Source: RGIG4140 sp045632845 (GTDB lineage Bacteria > Pseudomonadota > Alphaproteobacteria > CAAHEQ01 > UBA3637). Taken from it: 56,950 bases of DNA. The DNA is taken from NCBI GenBank assembly GCA_045632845.1, contig JAZQXL010000010.1:1-56950 (forward strand), given 5' to 3'. Positions 14,500 through 24,047 of the stretch are shown in pieces. The notes beneath the pieces were generated by a model that saw only the letters and a program-made list of their open reading frames with translations, searched no databases and was not told the origin of the DNA. A program made the translations under genes and the position numbers. Numbering within the stretch: position 1 is the stretch's first letter; each line of letters starts with the position of its first letter.

Positions 14500-16683
14500 A
14501 TGGCATTTAAAAGAGACAGTGCTTATGAGGATCAAACCAAATATGTTCTGTGGATAATTTGGACAATTATTGCAGCCTTTGCGGCATTATATGTCATGAT
14601 GCTGCTTATGTTACCATTAAATTTACTTTTAGACACTGAATTAAGTATTGTAACTTGGAGAAAAATTATCACTTTTTGGTCTGCAAACTGGGACAATACA
14701 ACAAAATTACTTTTACTTTATACAGCCAGGATCAAAGATGTGTCTAATGCAGCCAACCCATCTGCTGCAAGTTATTTGGTTTTTGTACCATTCTTATCAT
14801 TTTTTGTTGTTTTTATCGCAGGCCTTGTCAGAAACCCATACGAATATATGCCAAAAATCTTTGGTGGTGGCCGCATGGCTGAATACGGTGATATCAAAAA
14901 AATGAAACTTTTTGACGGATTTTGCGTTGTTTTGGGAAAATTCAAAGGTAAATTAATGAAAATGCCTGAAACACTTTCTTGCTTGGTTGTTGCCCCTCCG
15001 GGAACAGGTAAAACAGTTGGTGTTGTGATTCCAACAATTTTAGAATCCCCTACCCTCAGTTTAATTGTCAACGACCCTAAGCCTGAACTTTGTTATAACA
15101 CAACAGCATATCGTGCAACAATTGGCCCTGTTTTTGTGATTAACTGGGGTGCTCAAGACGAACCTGAAAAAGGCATCTTCTTCCCTAGTTGGAACCCACT
15201 CTCTGCTAGTTGTTTACCACCTCTTGGAAGTGACCGAGAAAAATATATTGACTCAATGGTTGCTGTTCTTGTTGAAGAACCAAAAGGTGGGGCCGACCCT
15301 CACTGGTCAAAAACAGGTCGTAACGCTATGGCAGGCTTTTTGCAATTTATTTCAAGTAAATGTGAACGCGCACGTGCAAACGATTACTTCATCAACAAGT
15401 TAATGGAAGGAAACTTTGATCAAGAAGATGCCAATGTGCTCGCAACATATTATGATGGTATGGCGGATCAAAGTGCACAATTAGCATTGGATGCATTGCA
15501 AAAAGGTGAATTAACAGCTGATAACTATGCACCAATTGGTACATGGGAAGGACTTCCTGAACAATGGCAAGGAAACGAACCTTGTATCGCTATGATCTTT
15601 GACTGGTTGACCGAATCTCAAATGAAAATTGCAGCTGACATTAAACGTCGCTCAGATGAAGGAGATCAAATGGCAATGATGGCCGATCCAATGCGCGATT
15701 TATTGGACTTAGCTGTTAAAGAAGCGACAAGATTTGCCTATGCCCATCGATGCGTTGTTGAAATGAACCAATTAGCTGGTACTCCAGATAAAGAACGTGG
15801 TTCTATTTTATCAACAGCTCTTACAGGGATTAACATCTTTAAAAACTCAGCTGTACGTATTCGTACAAAATTCAGCGACTTGACATTTAGAGATTTACGC
15901 GGTCTTCAAGACCCAATTAGCGGTGAAGTAAAACCTGTTTCAGTTTATCTTTCAGTTAACCAAGTTGACGCGAGAAGTATGAATGTCATTACAGGTATTT
16001 TTGTTGAATTGATGAGTTCGTTCCTTATTTCAAACCCTCCAAACTTTGTAGGAAACGATGGAATTAAATCTGGTCCATATTCTGTTTTATTTGTTCTTGA
16101 CGAGTTCCCCCAAATGCCAAAATTAGCTGCTGTTAAAGATGGTCCGGCTGTGGGTCGTGGTCAAAAAGTTGCCTATTTACTCATTGGGCAAGATTTAGGA
16201 CAAATCTCTGGTCAATATGGTAAAGACGACTTAGAAACAATCATTACAACAACAGCTGCAAAAGTTATTTTAGCTCAAAACAATGAACAAACAGCAGAAC
16301 GTTTCTCAAAGATGATTGGTACAAAAACAATCGAAGTCGCCAGCTCTTCAAGGACAGAGGGTGTATCCCAACAAACCAACCCATTTGCAGCCAACATTTC
16401 AAGATCACTTCAAAGTTCAAACGTTGTTGGAGCATCCGACATGATGAGTTTGGAAAAAACAAAACAATATGTTCTTTTCCAAGGATTCTTAAACAGGCCT
16501 ATTTTAGCAGATGCGCCCCGTTGGTTCTTAGACAAAGGCATGAAGAAAAAATGCGCTATGGGTGCTTCCCCTTGGGTTCCTTATTGGATTGTTGCCCAAC
16601 GTGAAAACACAGACATGCAAACACTAAAAATCTTAATGAAGGGTCAAATCGACGACTTAGAAGAAGAGGTAACTAACGCTTAA
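14500..16683 (+). CDS. VirD4/TraG-type type IV coupling ATPase
   Basis: A 727-residue protein with N-terminal membrane helices (about 15-43 and 90-110) and a RecA-like ATPase domain. Walker A is APPGTGKT at 165-172 and Walker B is VLFVLDEF, with Asp534-Glu535. Further VirD4/TraG family signatures are NDPKPELCYNT after Walker A, HWSKTGRNAM in the all-alpha domain region, and GRGQKVAYLLIGQDLGQI after Walker B. Such hexameric ATPases bring DNA or protein substrates to a type IV secretion channel. The last residues (DDLEEEVTNA) are acidic, as in substrate-recruiting tails. The stop codon overlaps the start of the next gene (TAATG), so the two are translationally coupled. No relaxase, VirB4, VirB6 or other channel gene is in the window. 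Confidence 0.92.
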   Translation: MAFKRDSAYEDQTKYVLWIIWTIIAAFAALYVMMLLMLPLNLLLDTELSIVTWRKIITFWSANWDNTTKLLLLYTARIKDVSNAANPSAASYLVFVPFLSFFVVFIAGLVRNPYEYMPKIFGGGRMAEYGDIKKMKLFDGFCVVLGKFKGKLMKMPETLSCLVVAPPGTGKTVGVVIPTILESPTLSLIVNDPKPELCYNTTAYRATIGPVFVINWGAQDEPEKGIFFPSWNPLSASCLPPLGSDREKYIDSMVAVLVEEPKGGADPHWSKTGRNAMAGFLQFISSKCERARANDYFINKLMEGNFDQEDANVLATYYDGMADQSAQLALDALQKGELTADNYAPIGTWEGLPEQWQGNEPCIAMIFDWLTESQMKIAADIKRRSDEGDQMAMMADPMRDLLDLAVKEATRFAYAHRCVVEMNQLAGTPDKERGSILSTALTGINIFKNSAVRIRTKFSDLTFRDLRGLQDPISGEVKPVSVYLSVNQVDARSMNVITGIFVELMSSFLISNPPNFVGNDGIKSGPYSVLFVLDEFPQMPKLAAVKDGPAVGRGQKVAYLLIGQDLGQISGQYGKDDLETIITTTAAKVILAQNNEQTAERFSKMIGTKTIEVASSSRTEGVSQQTNPFAANISRSLQSSNVVGASDMMSLEKTKQYVLFQGFLNRPILADAPRWFLDKGMKKKCAMGASPWVPYWIVAQRENTDMQTLKILMKGQIDDLEEEVTNA

Positions 16684-17378
16684 TGAATGAAAAAATAAGC
16701 CTTTCAGATTTGAACAATGATGACACCCTCATCCCATGGGACAAACTTTTCACCATGGATGAAGCTGGTATTGATGATTTTGAAATGAAAGGCTTATCCT
16801 CTCCTTTTGAAAACAAACAACCAGAACCAGAAAAAGACCAAGCCTATTGGGAAAATGTATTCAATGAAATGAACTTTCCTGGCATGGATTTAATGGCTGT
16901 TTCATACTTTGGTTCTTTTGGAACTGACCTACTCGAACGGCACATTCAAATGAAACGGATTATGAGAGATTTTGTTCGTCTTTTAAGCTACAACAATACA
17001 ATGGACCTTAGAGCTGCTGGCATCTCAGAAGAAGCTATTTTTTATATGAAAAAAGGCAAAATTCCAGAGAATTATGTTGTTCACTTAAAATACCCATTAG
17101 AATATGGTGGATCACTTGATTTTAACAATATGGTTTTAATTCAAGACAAACCTTTTCATGATGCAATCCACTCTTATATTGATAAACAAATTATTTCTCC
17201 AAAAGGAATTGAGTATCCACCTCTTTTATATGTTCCAGTGCCTGTTGGAAAAGTTTATGTGCCATTCTCGTTGTTCACTGGTTCTGGTGGTAAAAATAAA
17301 CAAGACAGAAGTGTCTATGCTGGCTTTTCAAAAGCAGCATTTGATAAAATTGCATTAAAAAGCATGCCTGGGAGATAA
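16683..17378 (+). CDS. HNH-nuclease-like (polymorphic-toxin type) protein
   Basis: A 231-residue protein without signal peptide or membrane helix. Residues 109-170 match the pattern of HNH-fold toxin domains found at the ends of bacterial polymorphic toxins: LRAAGISEEAIFYMKKGKIP, then VVHLKYPLEYGG, FNNMVLI and FHDAIHSYID. Key positions are His134, Gly142-Gly143, Asn149, His159 and His163. The usual double His is His-Leu here, so activity may be altered. The N-terminal 100 residues are acidic and unassigned, and about 60 residues follow the HNH core. The ATG overlaps the VirD4 stop, and a SUKH-like gene begins four bases after its end. Proposed: a nuclease effector delivered through the coupling protein. 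The alternative is a structural adaptor that reuses the HNH fold, as proposed for DotN/IcmJ in Dot/Icm systems. Confidence 0.65.
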   Translation: MNEKISLSDLNNDDTLIPWDKLFTMDEAGIDDFEMKGLSSPFENKQPEPEKDQAYWENVFNEMNFPGMDLMAVSYFGSFGTDLLERHIQMKRIMRDFVRLLSYNNTMDLRAAGISEEAIFYMKKGKIPENYVVHLKYPLEYGGSLDFNNMVLIQDKPFHDAIHSYIDKQIISPKGIEYPPLLYVPVPVGKVYVPFSLFTGSGGKNKQDRSVYAGFSKAAFDKIALKSMPGR

Positions 17379-17381
17379 ATT

Positions 17382-17828
17382 ATGAGAATTTTGCATCAGG
17401 TATTAAAGAGAATATATCAAGAATCAGCTGTATTCTTTCCACCTGCAAAATATGCAGATATCCACATGGTTAATACTATTTTAACAAGGAGCGGCCTTGC
17501 CCCTTTGCCACAAGACTATGTCAATTTATTACTCTTGACAAACGGCCTTTTTTACAATGGGCTTGAGCTCTTCGCAACAACAGAACATGAACGGGAAAAA
17601 GGCGCTTACTTTCACAGAAGCATACCTCAAATGCAACGTTTATATAGTGATAATCCCATTATTAACAATAAAATCTTATTAGCACAAGCACCTGAAGAAT
17701 TTGCTTTGTATGACTTTAAAAAGAAGGAATATGTTCTTCTTGATAGATATACTTACACCACCATTGCAAGATTTCCGCAATTCTTAGATATGTTTTATTT
17801 CTTTGTCCGTAGCACCATTGAGAAATAA
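17382..17828 (+). CDS. SUKH/YrhA-like (SMI1-KNR4 superfamily) immunity-type protein
   Basis: A 148-residue cytosolic protein. The centre reads LPQDYVNLLLLTNGLFYNGLELF, which fits the SUKH signature (LPxDYxxFLxxxNG with a following strand). Later segments (FALYDFKKKEYVLLDR, then FPQFLDMFYFFV) match the strand pair and the final helix typical of the YrhA branch. SUKH proteins are common immunity proteins that bind and neutralise nuclease toxins, encoded immediately downstream of them. Here the gene follows the HNH-like gene by three bases. It converges with the AsmA-like gene, five bases apart, with no visible terminator. The assignment is by pattern; a non-immunity SUKH role cannot be excluded. 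Confidence 0.68.
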   Translation: MRILHQVLKRIYQESAVFFPPAKYADIHMVNTILTRSGLAPLPQDYVNLLLLTNGLFYNGLELFATTEHEREKGAYFHRSIPQMQRLYSDNPIINNKILLAQAPEEFALYDFKKKEYVLLDRYTYTTIARFPQFLDMFYFFVRSTIEK

Positions 17829-17833
17829 TATTT

Positions 17834-20800
17834 TTACATTCTTATAATTTGCCCTTGAAATTTTGGAACATAGTTGTCAGATGAATTTCCATCTGTTACA
17901 GGTTCTTCATTTTGTGAAGCCAAATTGTCTTGGTTTGGAACTTGCTTTACAGAAACGGGAATGATGCGTTCTACCCCTTCAGGTTCAAATCTTGCAACAT
18001 ATTCATACGCATGTACAATCTTTGAAAAAGCAGCTCTTGCAGCTTGCATCAACTCATCATGTTCATCTTGTGAAATATCATTTGAAAATTTCAAATTCGT
18101 TTCTTTCAAAACAGTCACATATTGTTCAACAGGCACCAACAGTTTTGAAACAATCTCAATTTCTGGATTTGTGTCATGAATAAACTTCATTTGCAACAAC
18201 ATTTCTTGAGCTTGGTTTAAAAATGTTTGAACTTGTTTTCTATCTTCAAAATAAAGATCACGAACAGCCTCATCAATAGCTTCTTTTGCCTTCAAAACCG
18301 CTAATCTGGATTGTTCCATCAATTGAATATATTGTGCATCAGTAAGTTTTTCTTTCACAGATAATTGATTAACAATTGATAAAGCATCTCTTGCATTTTG
18401 CAACAAGAAAGCCGCTGAATCATTATCCCCAGCAAAGAGTTTTTCATCAGCTGTTTTGACAGCATCTCTTGCTTCTGTAATTGCTTGTTGAATACGAAGA
18501 GCTCTTTCATTCAACGTTATTTTAGCAAGCTGTTCTTTTTCTTTTTGAAGCTGTTCAGCAATTTTTGTATTCCCTTGTTGGACAATATCTTCAACAGCAT
18601 TTGATAAATCTACAAAATTTGTCTGATAAACAGGGTTTGCTGAACTTCCTTTAAGAGATAATGCAAATGGTGGCAAATCACCATATTCTGCCAATGTAAT
18701 TGGAACAGAAACTTCAATTGCCTTTGAAGGAATATTGTACACAACTTGCATTGGATTTGAATAGAATGTATCTGCTTTTAAAGAGGCATCCATCATTTTA
18801 AAAATCCCTTTATCAATTGTGAAATTGCCAACCAAAGAAGATAACATTGTTTTACCTGAATTTAAATATCTTGCTAATTCTGTATCAAAAACATGTTGTT
18901 GAGATCTCTCTTTAATCGTCTTTGCAATCAAAGCTGGAATCTTTTGAATATCTGATCCAACCCAAAGAGAATTTTCAATATTCATTTTTCCAGAACCAGA
19001 AATATTTTTGCGCATTTCATTTGGGGATTGTCCCACCATTGAAAAATCACCAGAGAATGTTAAAATACCATTGCCAAAAGAGGTCTTTCCTCCCGTTAAG
19101 ATATTGGCACCTAATTCTAATCCAGACAAATCAACATTTGCATTAAGATGGGGAACACCTGCCCAAGATAATGTGCCTGTTGCTTTCAAAGAAGACCCCT
19201 CAATAGAAGGAACACCTGTCAAATTTTCAAGGGTTAACTGCTTGTCTTGAATATTTAACTTTAAAGAAGCATTTTTTAACTCTTTAGAATGCCAAAGCAA
19301 TTGGCCAGCATCTAATTGTAATTTAATTTTCCACAAATCTAACAATGAAAAATTAAATGCCGTATTACCCAATGGACCTTCTGCCAAAACATTTTTAAAA
19401 TCGTTTAAAATAAATCTATCTACATCAAATGATGGTGTTTTAACTTTAAGATCAACCTGTTTTTGTGCTGTTGTATTTTTGATTTCACCATCTAAAGAGA
19501 GATGACTTGTTCCAATTTGGATATCCGTATTTGAAAGTTTAAAATTTTGCAAAGTTCCATTTACAACACCTTTAAATGCAAAAGCTCCTTCAATTGAGTT
19601 ATTAATTTTCTTTGCTAACAAAACATTTTTTAAGAATTGTTGAAAACTTGGATATGCTATTTCGACATTCAAATCTTTTGCATCTGCCATTGTTTCAGCA
19701 TAATTGACAGCACCTGTAAATCTTGTTTCCAAATCTCCAATTTTATTTCGCAAAGATCCACTCCACACATTTTGATCTTCTGTAACTTGAAGAGTTGTTG
19801 AAATAGAATTTGTTTGATTTAAGAACTGATTATTAGAAACAAGATTTGCTCTATCTAAAAATAATTTTAAATCATTTGTATTAAAATCAAGTCTTAAATT
19901 TTTAATTTTTTGATCTTCTGTCGCAACATTTTCCACCTCAGCTGCAGCAAGTAAAGCCGCCATTGCAACACCTGTTGCTCTAAATTCAGAAATCTTCAAC
20001 AAACCATTTTCTAAACTTCCAACTAATTTGCCATTTAAAATTGGCAACTGTCGAGCTGTCACATCCTTCAAGTCCATATTAAACTTACTATTAAATTTTG
20101 TTAAATATTCTGCATCTCTAAAATAAGATTTAATTGCAGGAACAACATCTAAAATATCTGTTTTTTCTGCGCTGTGTTTATACCCTGTATAATTATCTAA
20201 ATTTACATTTTTAACAGATCCATCAAAATAAATGGTTGGCTTTTTGTCATTTAAAATTTGCATTTTTCCTGCAACAACAGTTCCACCTGTTTCAAAAGAA
20301 GTGATATCAACATCCACAAGGTCTTTCCACACCAAAATGTTAGCACTCATCTGTGCCGTATTTAACACATTTGTCGGAATATCCTTTGTATCCATATAAG
20401 AAGCTAACAATTGTTTAAAATTCTTAGATTTTAAATTAACAAGCAACGATAACCCTTCTTTTTCACCCTCGATCAAAGTACCACCTGATGATGCTAATTC
20501 TGTTTCACCAGCAAGCATTGCATTCAAGTAATGGATAACCATTCTATTCCCTGTCTTTGATAAAGACATAGATGCGTCTTTGAAAATATTCTTTTGATAT
20601 GTGATTTTTTGAGCATTCATTTTCACATCAAAATTTGGATTTTGCGGATCATTTAAATCTTGTTTTTTCAGGTAACTAATTATATCTATCCATTGATCAT
20701 AATCAAAATGGTTGATTGCAAATGAACCTGTATAAAACATCGACCCATTTTTATTCTCTCTAGAAGCAGAAGCTGTTAAAGCAACTGAATCCTCATTATC

Positions 20801-21709
20801 TCCAAAACGAACTGTAAAATTTTTAATACTATCAATCCCATTTTGTGATGTATATGTCAAGCCACCTTGTGCTGGGATGTTTAAAGAAGAGTTTAATTGC
20901 AACAATCCAAGTGTTTTAAGAATTTCATTTGGTTTTTTTACAAAGAATGAACCATCTACTGATAAATCTAATTTTTTAGATTGTGTTAAAAATTGACCAT
21001 CTAAATTCAAAGACAAACTTTCATCTTTTGCTTTCATTTCAACTGAAAATGGCACAGGAATATCTGTTGTCAATTGATTAATGGATACTCTTGTTAAAAA
21101 AGAATTTTCATCACCTTGAATAGACCCGTCAAACATATATGGTCCTTGTAGTGAATCTAATGTAATCTTACCATTAATGTTCAACAACTCTACTGTAGAA
21201 TTTGTCACTGCATTTACATAATTTAAAACCCCATTTTTAACTTGCAAATTGTCAATTCTTGTTTGAACAAAATTATTATTAATGCCTAACATAGAATTTT
21301 CAATAGCATTTTTCCCCATAAATGAAAAATTCCAATTCACTTTTTCTGGGCTTGTTCTTTCTAAATAAAGAACAGGATTTTCAACAGTAATCTTATCGAT
21401 AACCAATGGATTTTTAAGCAACGACTTCCATGTTAACTGGATCGAAACACGAGGAATGCTCAACATAACACCACGTGTGCTTCCTTTGGAATTTGCCAAA
21501 GTTACATCATTTAAAACAATTTCTGGAGATGGAACCCAATCAACATATGTAGCCCCCATCACATTAAATTCACGCCCTGTTACTTCAGAAACAGTTTTTA
21601 CAATCTGTTTTTGAAAATTATCAGCATTGAATGATCTAACAATAAAAAAGCCAAGACCGCCAATAATCACACACAAAAGAAATAAAACAGTTAATAAGAA
21701 TTTTTTCAT
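17834..21709 (-). CDS. AsmA-like envelope protein with C-terminal coiled coil
   Basis: A 1291-residue protein with one N-terminal membrane anchor (KKFLLTVLFLLCVIIGGLGF). The AsmA N-terminal signature follows: VTGREFNVMGATYVDWVPSP, then VLNDVTLANS and NPLVIDKITVENP. A very long beta-rich region is typical of bridge-like proteins thought to carry phospholipids between the membranes. The last 250 residues are different: Gln/Lys/Glu/Ala-rich helices likely to form a coiled coil (about 1040-1230), then a disordered tail. I start at the ATG at 21709 with a GGAG site seven bases upstream, not at an in-frame start 39 bases earlier. It has its own promoter and is followed by convergent genes. Confidence 0.82.
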   Translation of the reverse strand: MKKFLLTVLFLLCVIIGGLGFFIVRSFNADNFQKQIVKTVSEVTGREFNVMGATYVDWVPSPEIVLNDVTLANSKGSTRGVMLSIPRVSIQLTWKSLLKNPLVIDKITVENPVLYLERTSPEKVNWNFSFMGKNAIENSMLGINNNFVQTRIDNLQVKNGVLNYVNAVTNSTVELLNINGKITLDSLQGPYMFDGSIQGDENSFLTRVSINQLTTDIPVPFSVEMKAKDESLSLNLDGQFLTQSKKLDLSVDGSFFVKKPNEILKTLGLLQLNSSLNIPAQGGLTYTSQNGIDSIKNFTVRFGDNEDSVALTASASRENKNGSMFYTGSFAINHFDYDQWIDIISYLKKQDLNDPQNPNFDVKMNAQKITYQKNIFKDASMSLSKTGNRMVIHYLNAMLAGETELASSGGTLIEGEKEGLSLLVNLKSKNFKQLLASYMDTKDIPTNVLNTAQMSANILVWKDLVDVDITSFETGGTVVAGKMQILNDKKPTIYFDGSVKNVNLDNYTGYKHSAEKTDILDVVPAIKSYFRDAEYLTKFNSKFNMDLKDVTARQLPILNGKLVGSLENGLLKISEFRATGVAMAALLAAAEVENVATEDQKIKNLRLDFNTNDLKLFLDRANLVSNNQFLNQTNSISTTLQVTEDQNVWSGSLRNKIGDLETRFTGAVNYAETMADAKDLNVEIAYPSFQQFLKNVLLAKKINNSIEGAFAFKGVVNGTLQNFKLSNTDIQIGTSHLSLDGEIKNTTAQKQVDLKVKTPSFDVDRFILNDFKNVLAEGPLGNTAFNFSLLDLWKIKLQLDAGQLLWHSKELKNASLKLNIQDKQLTLENLTGVPSIEGSSLKATGTLSWAGVPHLNANVDLSGLELGANILTGGKTSFGNGILTFSGDFSMVGQSPNEMRKNISGSGKMNIENSLWVGSDIQKIPALIAKTIKERSQQHVFDTELARYLNSGKTMLSSLVGNFTIDKGIFKMMDASLKADTFYSNPMQVVYNIPSKAIEVSVPITLAEYGDLPPFALSLKGSSANPVYQTNFVDLSNAVEDIVQQGNTKIAEQLQKEKEQLAKITLNERALRIQQAITEARDAVKTADEKLFAGDNDSAAFLLQNARDALSIVNQLSVKEKLTDAQYIQLMEQSRLAVLKAKEAIDEAVRDLYFEDRKQVQTFLNQAQEMLLQMKFIHDTNPEIEIVSKLLVPVEQYVTVLKETNLKFSNDISQDEHDELMQAARAAFSKIVHAYEYVARFEPEGVERIIPVSVKQVPNQDNLASQNEEPVTDGNSSDNYVPKFQGQIIRM

Positions 21710-21766
21710 ATTGTCTCCAGATTTTTTAAAAAGAAGTGTCCCTAGCATCTTTTTAAGGCTATTTTC

Positions 21767-21794
21767 ACTATAGCATATCTTTTTGAAGTTTCAA
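21767..21794 (-). promoter_or_regulatory. Promoter of the AsmA-like gene
   Basis: Minus-strand -35 TTGAAA (21789-21794), a 16-base spacer and -10 TATAGT (21767-21772), about 58 bases before the chosen ATG. Confidence 0.65.
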
Positions 21795-21802
21795 CACTTT
21801 TT

Positions 21803-23266
21803 TTAAATATTTTTCTTCCAAAAAAATGGAAAAAGCAAAATAAGAATCGCCACAAACTCTAAACGACCCAACAACATTAAGAAAGATAATATACCTAAAG
21901 CATTTGATGGTAAATACGCAAAAGTTTTATCTGGACCGATTTCATTACCAAGTGCAGGACCAATATTTGATAAAGCACTAATAGCCCCCGAAAAACAAGT
22001 TACAATATCAAGATCGCAAAAAGATAATGCTATCGTTCCAACAACAAGACACACCAAATACAATCCAATAAAAGTTAACACACCAAATACAACATCTTCA
22101 GCAACAGGAGAAGAACCATATCTTGGAATAAAGACACCATGAGGTCTAGCCGTACTTTTGAGTTTTGCATGAATAATTTTCATCATAATTGAAATTCTGA
22201 ACAGCTTAATACCGCCGGTTGTTGATCCCGTACAACCACCAGGCAACATCAAAAACAAAAATGCAGCAATTGCCCAAGATCCCCATAATTGATAATTATC
22301 CAATGTAAACCCTGTTGATGTAAGAATTGATGTTATTGCAAATGTGGTTGATCGCAAAATATTAGACAATTCAGCATTATTAAATGAAACCATCATCCAT
22401 CTCAAAAAAACAAACACACCAATACAAGCTATAAGTAAAAAGCAATACAATTTAATTTGTTCATTTTTGCGAATTCGATCAAGGTGATTGTGAAACAAAT
22501 AAATCCCCATCATTAATGGAAAACCACCCCAAAACATAAACAAAATAATCACCCATTCAATTAAAGGACTATTAAAATACGCAATTGATTCATTATGTGT
22601 TGAAAAACCACCCGTTGCAATAACACTCATTGCGTGATTAACCGCATCAAACATATTCATACCCGCCAAATGCAAACAAATAGTTGCAAGCACGGTTAAA
22701 AAGAAAAAGTAAATCAAAATACCAGACACATTTTGAAAGGTGGAAGGTGCATCTCGATTCGTTTCTCCAGAGACCTCTATATTAAACAACTGCATACCGC
22801 CAATTCTTAAAGTTGGCAAAATCAAAATAGCAACAACCAAAATTCCTAATCCCCCCATCCAATGGGTTAAAGAACGCCAAAACAAAATCCCTTTTGGCAA
22901 AACTTCAAGGTCTTGAAAAATAGTTGCCCCAGTTGTCGTAAGGCCAGATACAGATTCAAAAAACGCTTTAACAAAGCTGATATGTGTCAATGAAAACAGA
23001 TAGGGCAATGAACAAAAAAATGTAAAAAAGAGCCAAACCAACGTTGTTGTTAAAAACATTTCTTTTGTTTTTAAAGGGGTTTGTTTTTGTTCTGTTGATA
23101 ACAACAAAATACTACCAAATGCAACAGTCAATGCTGCACTTGCTAAGAAACTTTTTGCTGAAAAAGTATTGTGATAAAACCATTCCAATACCGCTGGCAG
23201 TGTCATCATAAAACCACACAATACCAACATAAACCCAATAATAGAAAAAATTGATTGCCATCTCAT
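21803..23266 (-). CDS. trkH: Trk/Ktr-type potassium uptake membrane subunit
   Basis: A 487-residue integral membrane protein of the TrkH/KtrB superfamily, with four repeated M1-P-M2 units. The selectivity-filter segments are visible, for example SGLTTTGATIF (first), VIATGGFSTHN (second), ITSILTSTGFTLDNY (third) and SALSNIGPALGNEI (fourth). The PGGCTGSTTGGIKLFR segment after the third unit is conserved in TrkH. It imports K+ when paired with the NAD-binding TrkA; no trkA lies in the window. The length is normal. The gene follows no close neighbour and has a GGGAAGA site. Confidence 0.94.
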   Translation of the reverse strand: MRWQSIFSIIGFMLVLCGFMMTLPAVLEWFYHNTFSAKSFLASAALTVAFGSILLLSTEQKQTPLKTKEMFLTTTLVWLFFTFFCSLPYLFSLTHISFVKAFFESVSGLTTTGATIFQDLEVLPKGILFWRSLTHWMGGLGILVVAILILPTLRIGGMQLFNIEVSGETNRDAPSTFQNVSGILIYFFFLTVLATICLHLAGMNMFDAVNHAMSVIATGGFSTHNESIAYFNSPLIEWVIILFMFWGGFPLMMGIYLFHNHLDRIRKNEQIKLYCFLLIACIGVFVFLRWMMVSFNNAELSNILRSTTFAITSILTSTGFTLDNYQLWGSWAIAAFLFLMLPGGCTGSTTGGIKLFRISIMMKIIHAKLKSTARPHGVFIPRYGSSPVAEDVVFGVLTFIGLYLVCLVVGTIALSFCDLDIVTCFSGAISALSNIGPALGNEIGPDKTFAYLPSNALGILSFLMLLGRLEFVAILILLFPFFWKKNI

Positions 23267-23359
23267 AATCGTCTTCCCTTTGATTTTAATAGTTTAATTT
23301 TATTTCTTTTCAAAATCAATAAAAAAGTGTAAAATAACCTTTGAAGAGGAATAAGTTTT

Positions 23360-24043
23360 ATGTATTTTGATGCTCACATTCATTTGATAGATGAAAATAT
23401 TTTAATTGATGCGCAAAAAAAAGGCATTCAATCGTTTGTTGTCAATGCAACAAATCCAAACGAATGGGAACAAGTCATCACTCTTGCTAACAAGGTTAAC
23501 AACGTATACCCATGCATTGGTATTCACCCTTGGTTCATAGATGATAATTTAGCACCCAATTGGGCTGAAAGAATGGAAACTTTGTTAAAGAAAAACCCTT
23601 TTCTTATGGTTGGTGAAATCGGTCTCGATTATTTAAAACCCAACAAAGAGCTCCAACTCCAAATTTTTAACACGTGCATTAACCTTGCTCAAAAATACAA
23701 CAGACCCACACATATTCATGTTGTAAAAGCGTGGCATGATATACTTGGCATCCTAAAGAAGAACCCTAATGGCAAATTTCTTTTCCATCAATTTAATGCA
23801 CCACAAGACATCATCCAACAACTTGAAAAGTATGATGTGTTTTTTTCTGTTTCCTCAAGCAAAAATTTAAACCTCATTCCCTTTGAAAAATTACTGGTTG
23901 AAACAGATTCTCCAACTCACAATAAAACACCCTCTGATATCATCAATATTGTTGAAAATTTTGGATTAAACAAAGAGCAACTGTTTCAAAATTTTCAAAA
24001 ATTTATTGAACCAATTAAACAATTCATCCCTTTGAAAGATTAA
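23360..24043 (+). CDS. tatD: TatD-family metal-dependent hydrolase (short form)
   Basis: The 227-residue TIM-barrel amidohydrolase-type protein has the metal ligands of TatD: HIH at the start (DAHIHLI), Glu in VGEIGLD, His in THIHVVKAW, His in FHQF and Asp in ETDSP. TatD proteins are 3'-5' DNA/RNA exonucleases. At 227 residues it is shorter than the usual 255-265; the reduction is spread over loops and the catalytic residues are kept. It lies four bases before tcdA, probably in one transcript. A compact YcfH/TatD relative with another substrate is possible. Confidence 0.85.
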   Translation: MYFDAHIHLIDENILIDAQKKGIQSFVVNATNPNEWEQVITLANKVNNVYPCIGIHPWFIDDNLAPNWAERMETLLKKNPFLMVGEIGLDYLKPNKELQLQIFNTCINLAQKYNRPTHIHVVKAWHDILGILKKNPNGKFLFHQFNAPQDIIQQLEKYDVFFSVSSSKNLNLIPFEKLLVETDSPTHNKTPSDIINIVENFGLNKEQLFQNFQKFIEPIKQFIPLKD

Positions 24044-24047
24044 TAAA

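Noticed and set aside
13315..17828. Complete type IV secretion or conjugation locus
   Set aside because: Only the coupling ATPase is recognisable; no VirB-type, Dot/Icm-type, relaxase or pilus-channel gene occurs anywhere in the window.
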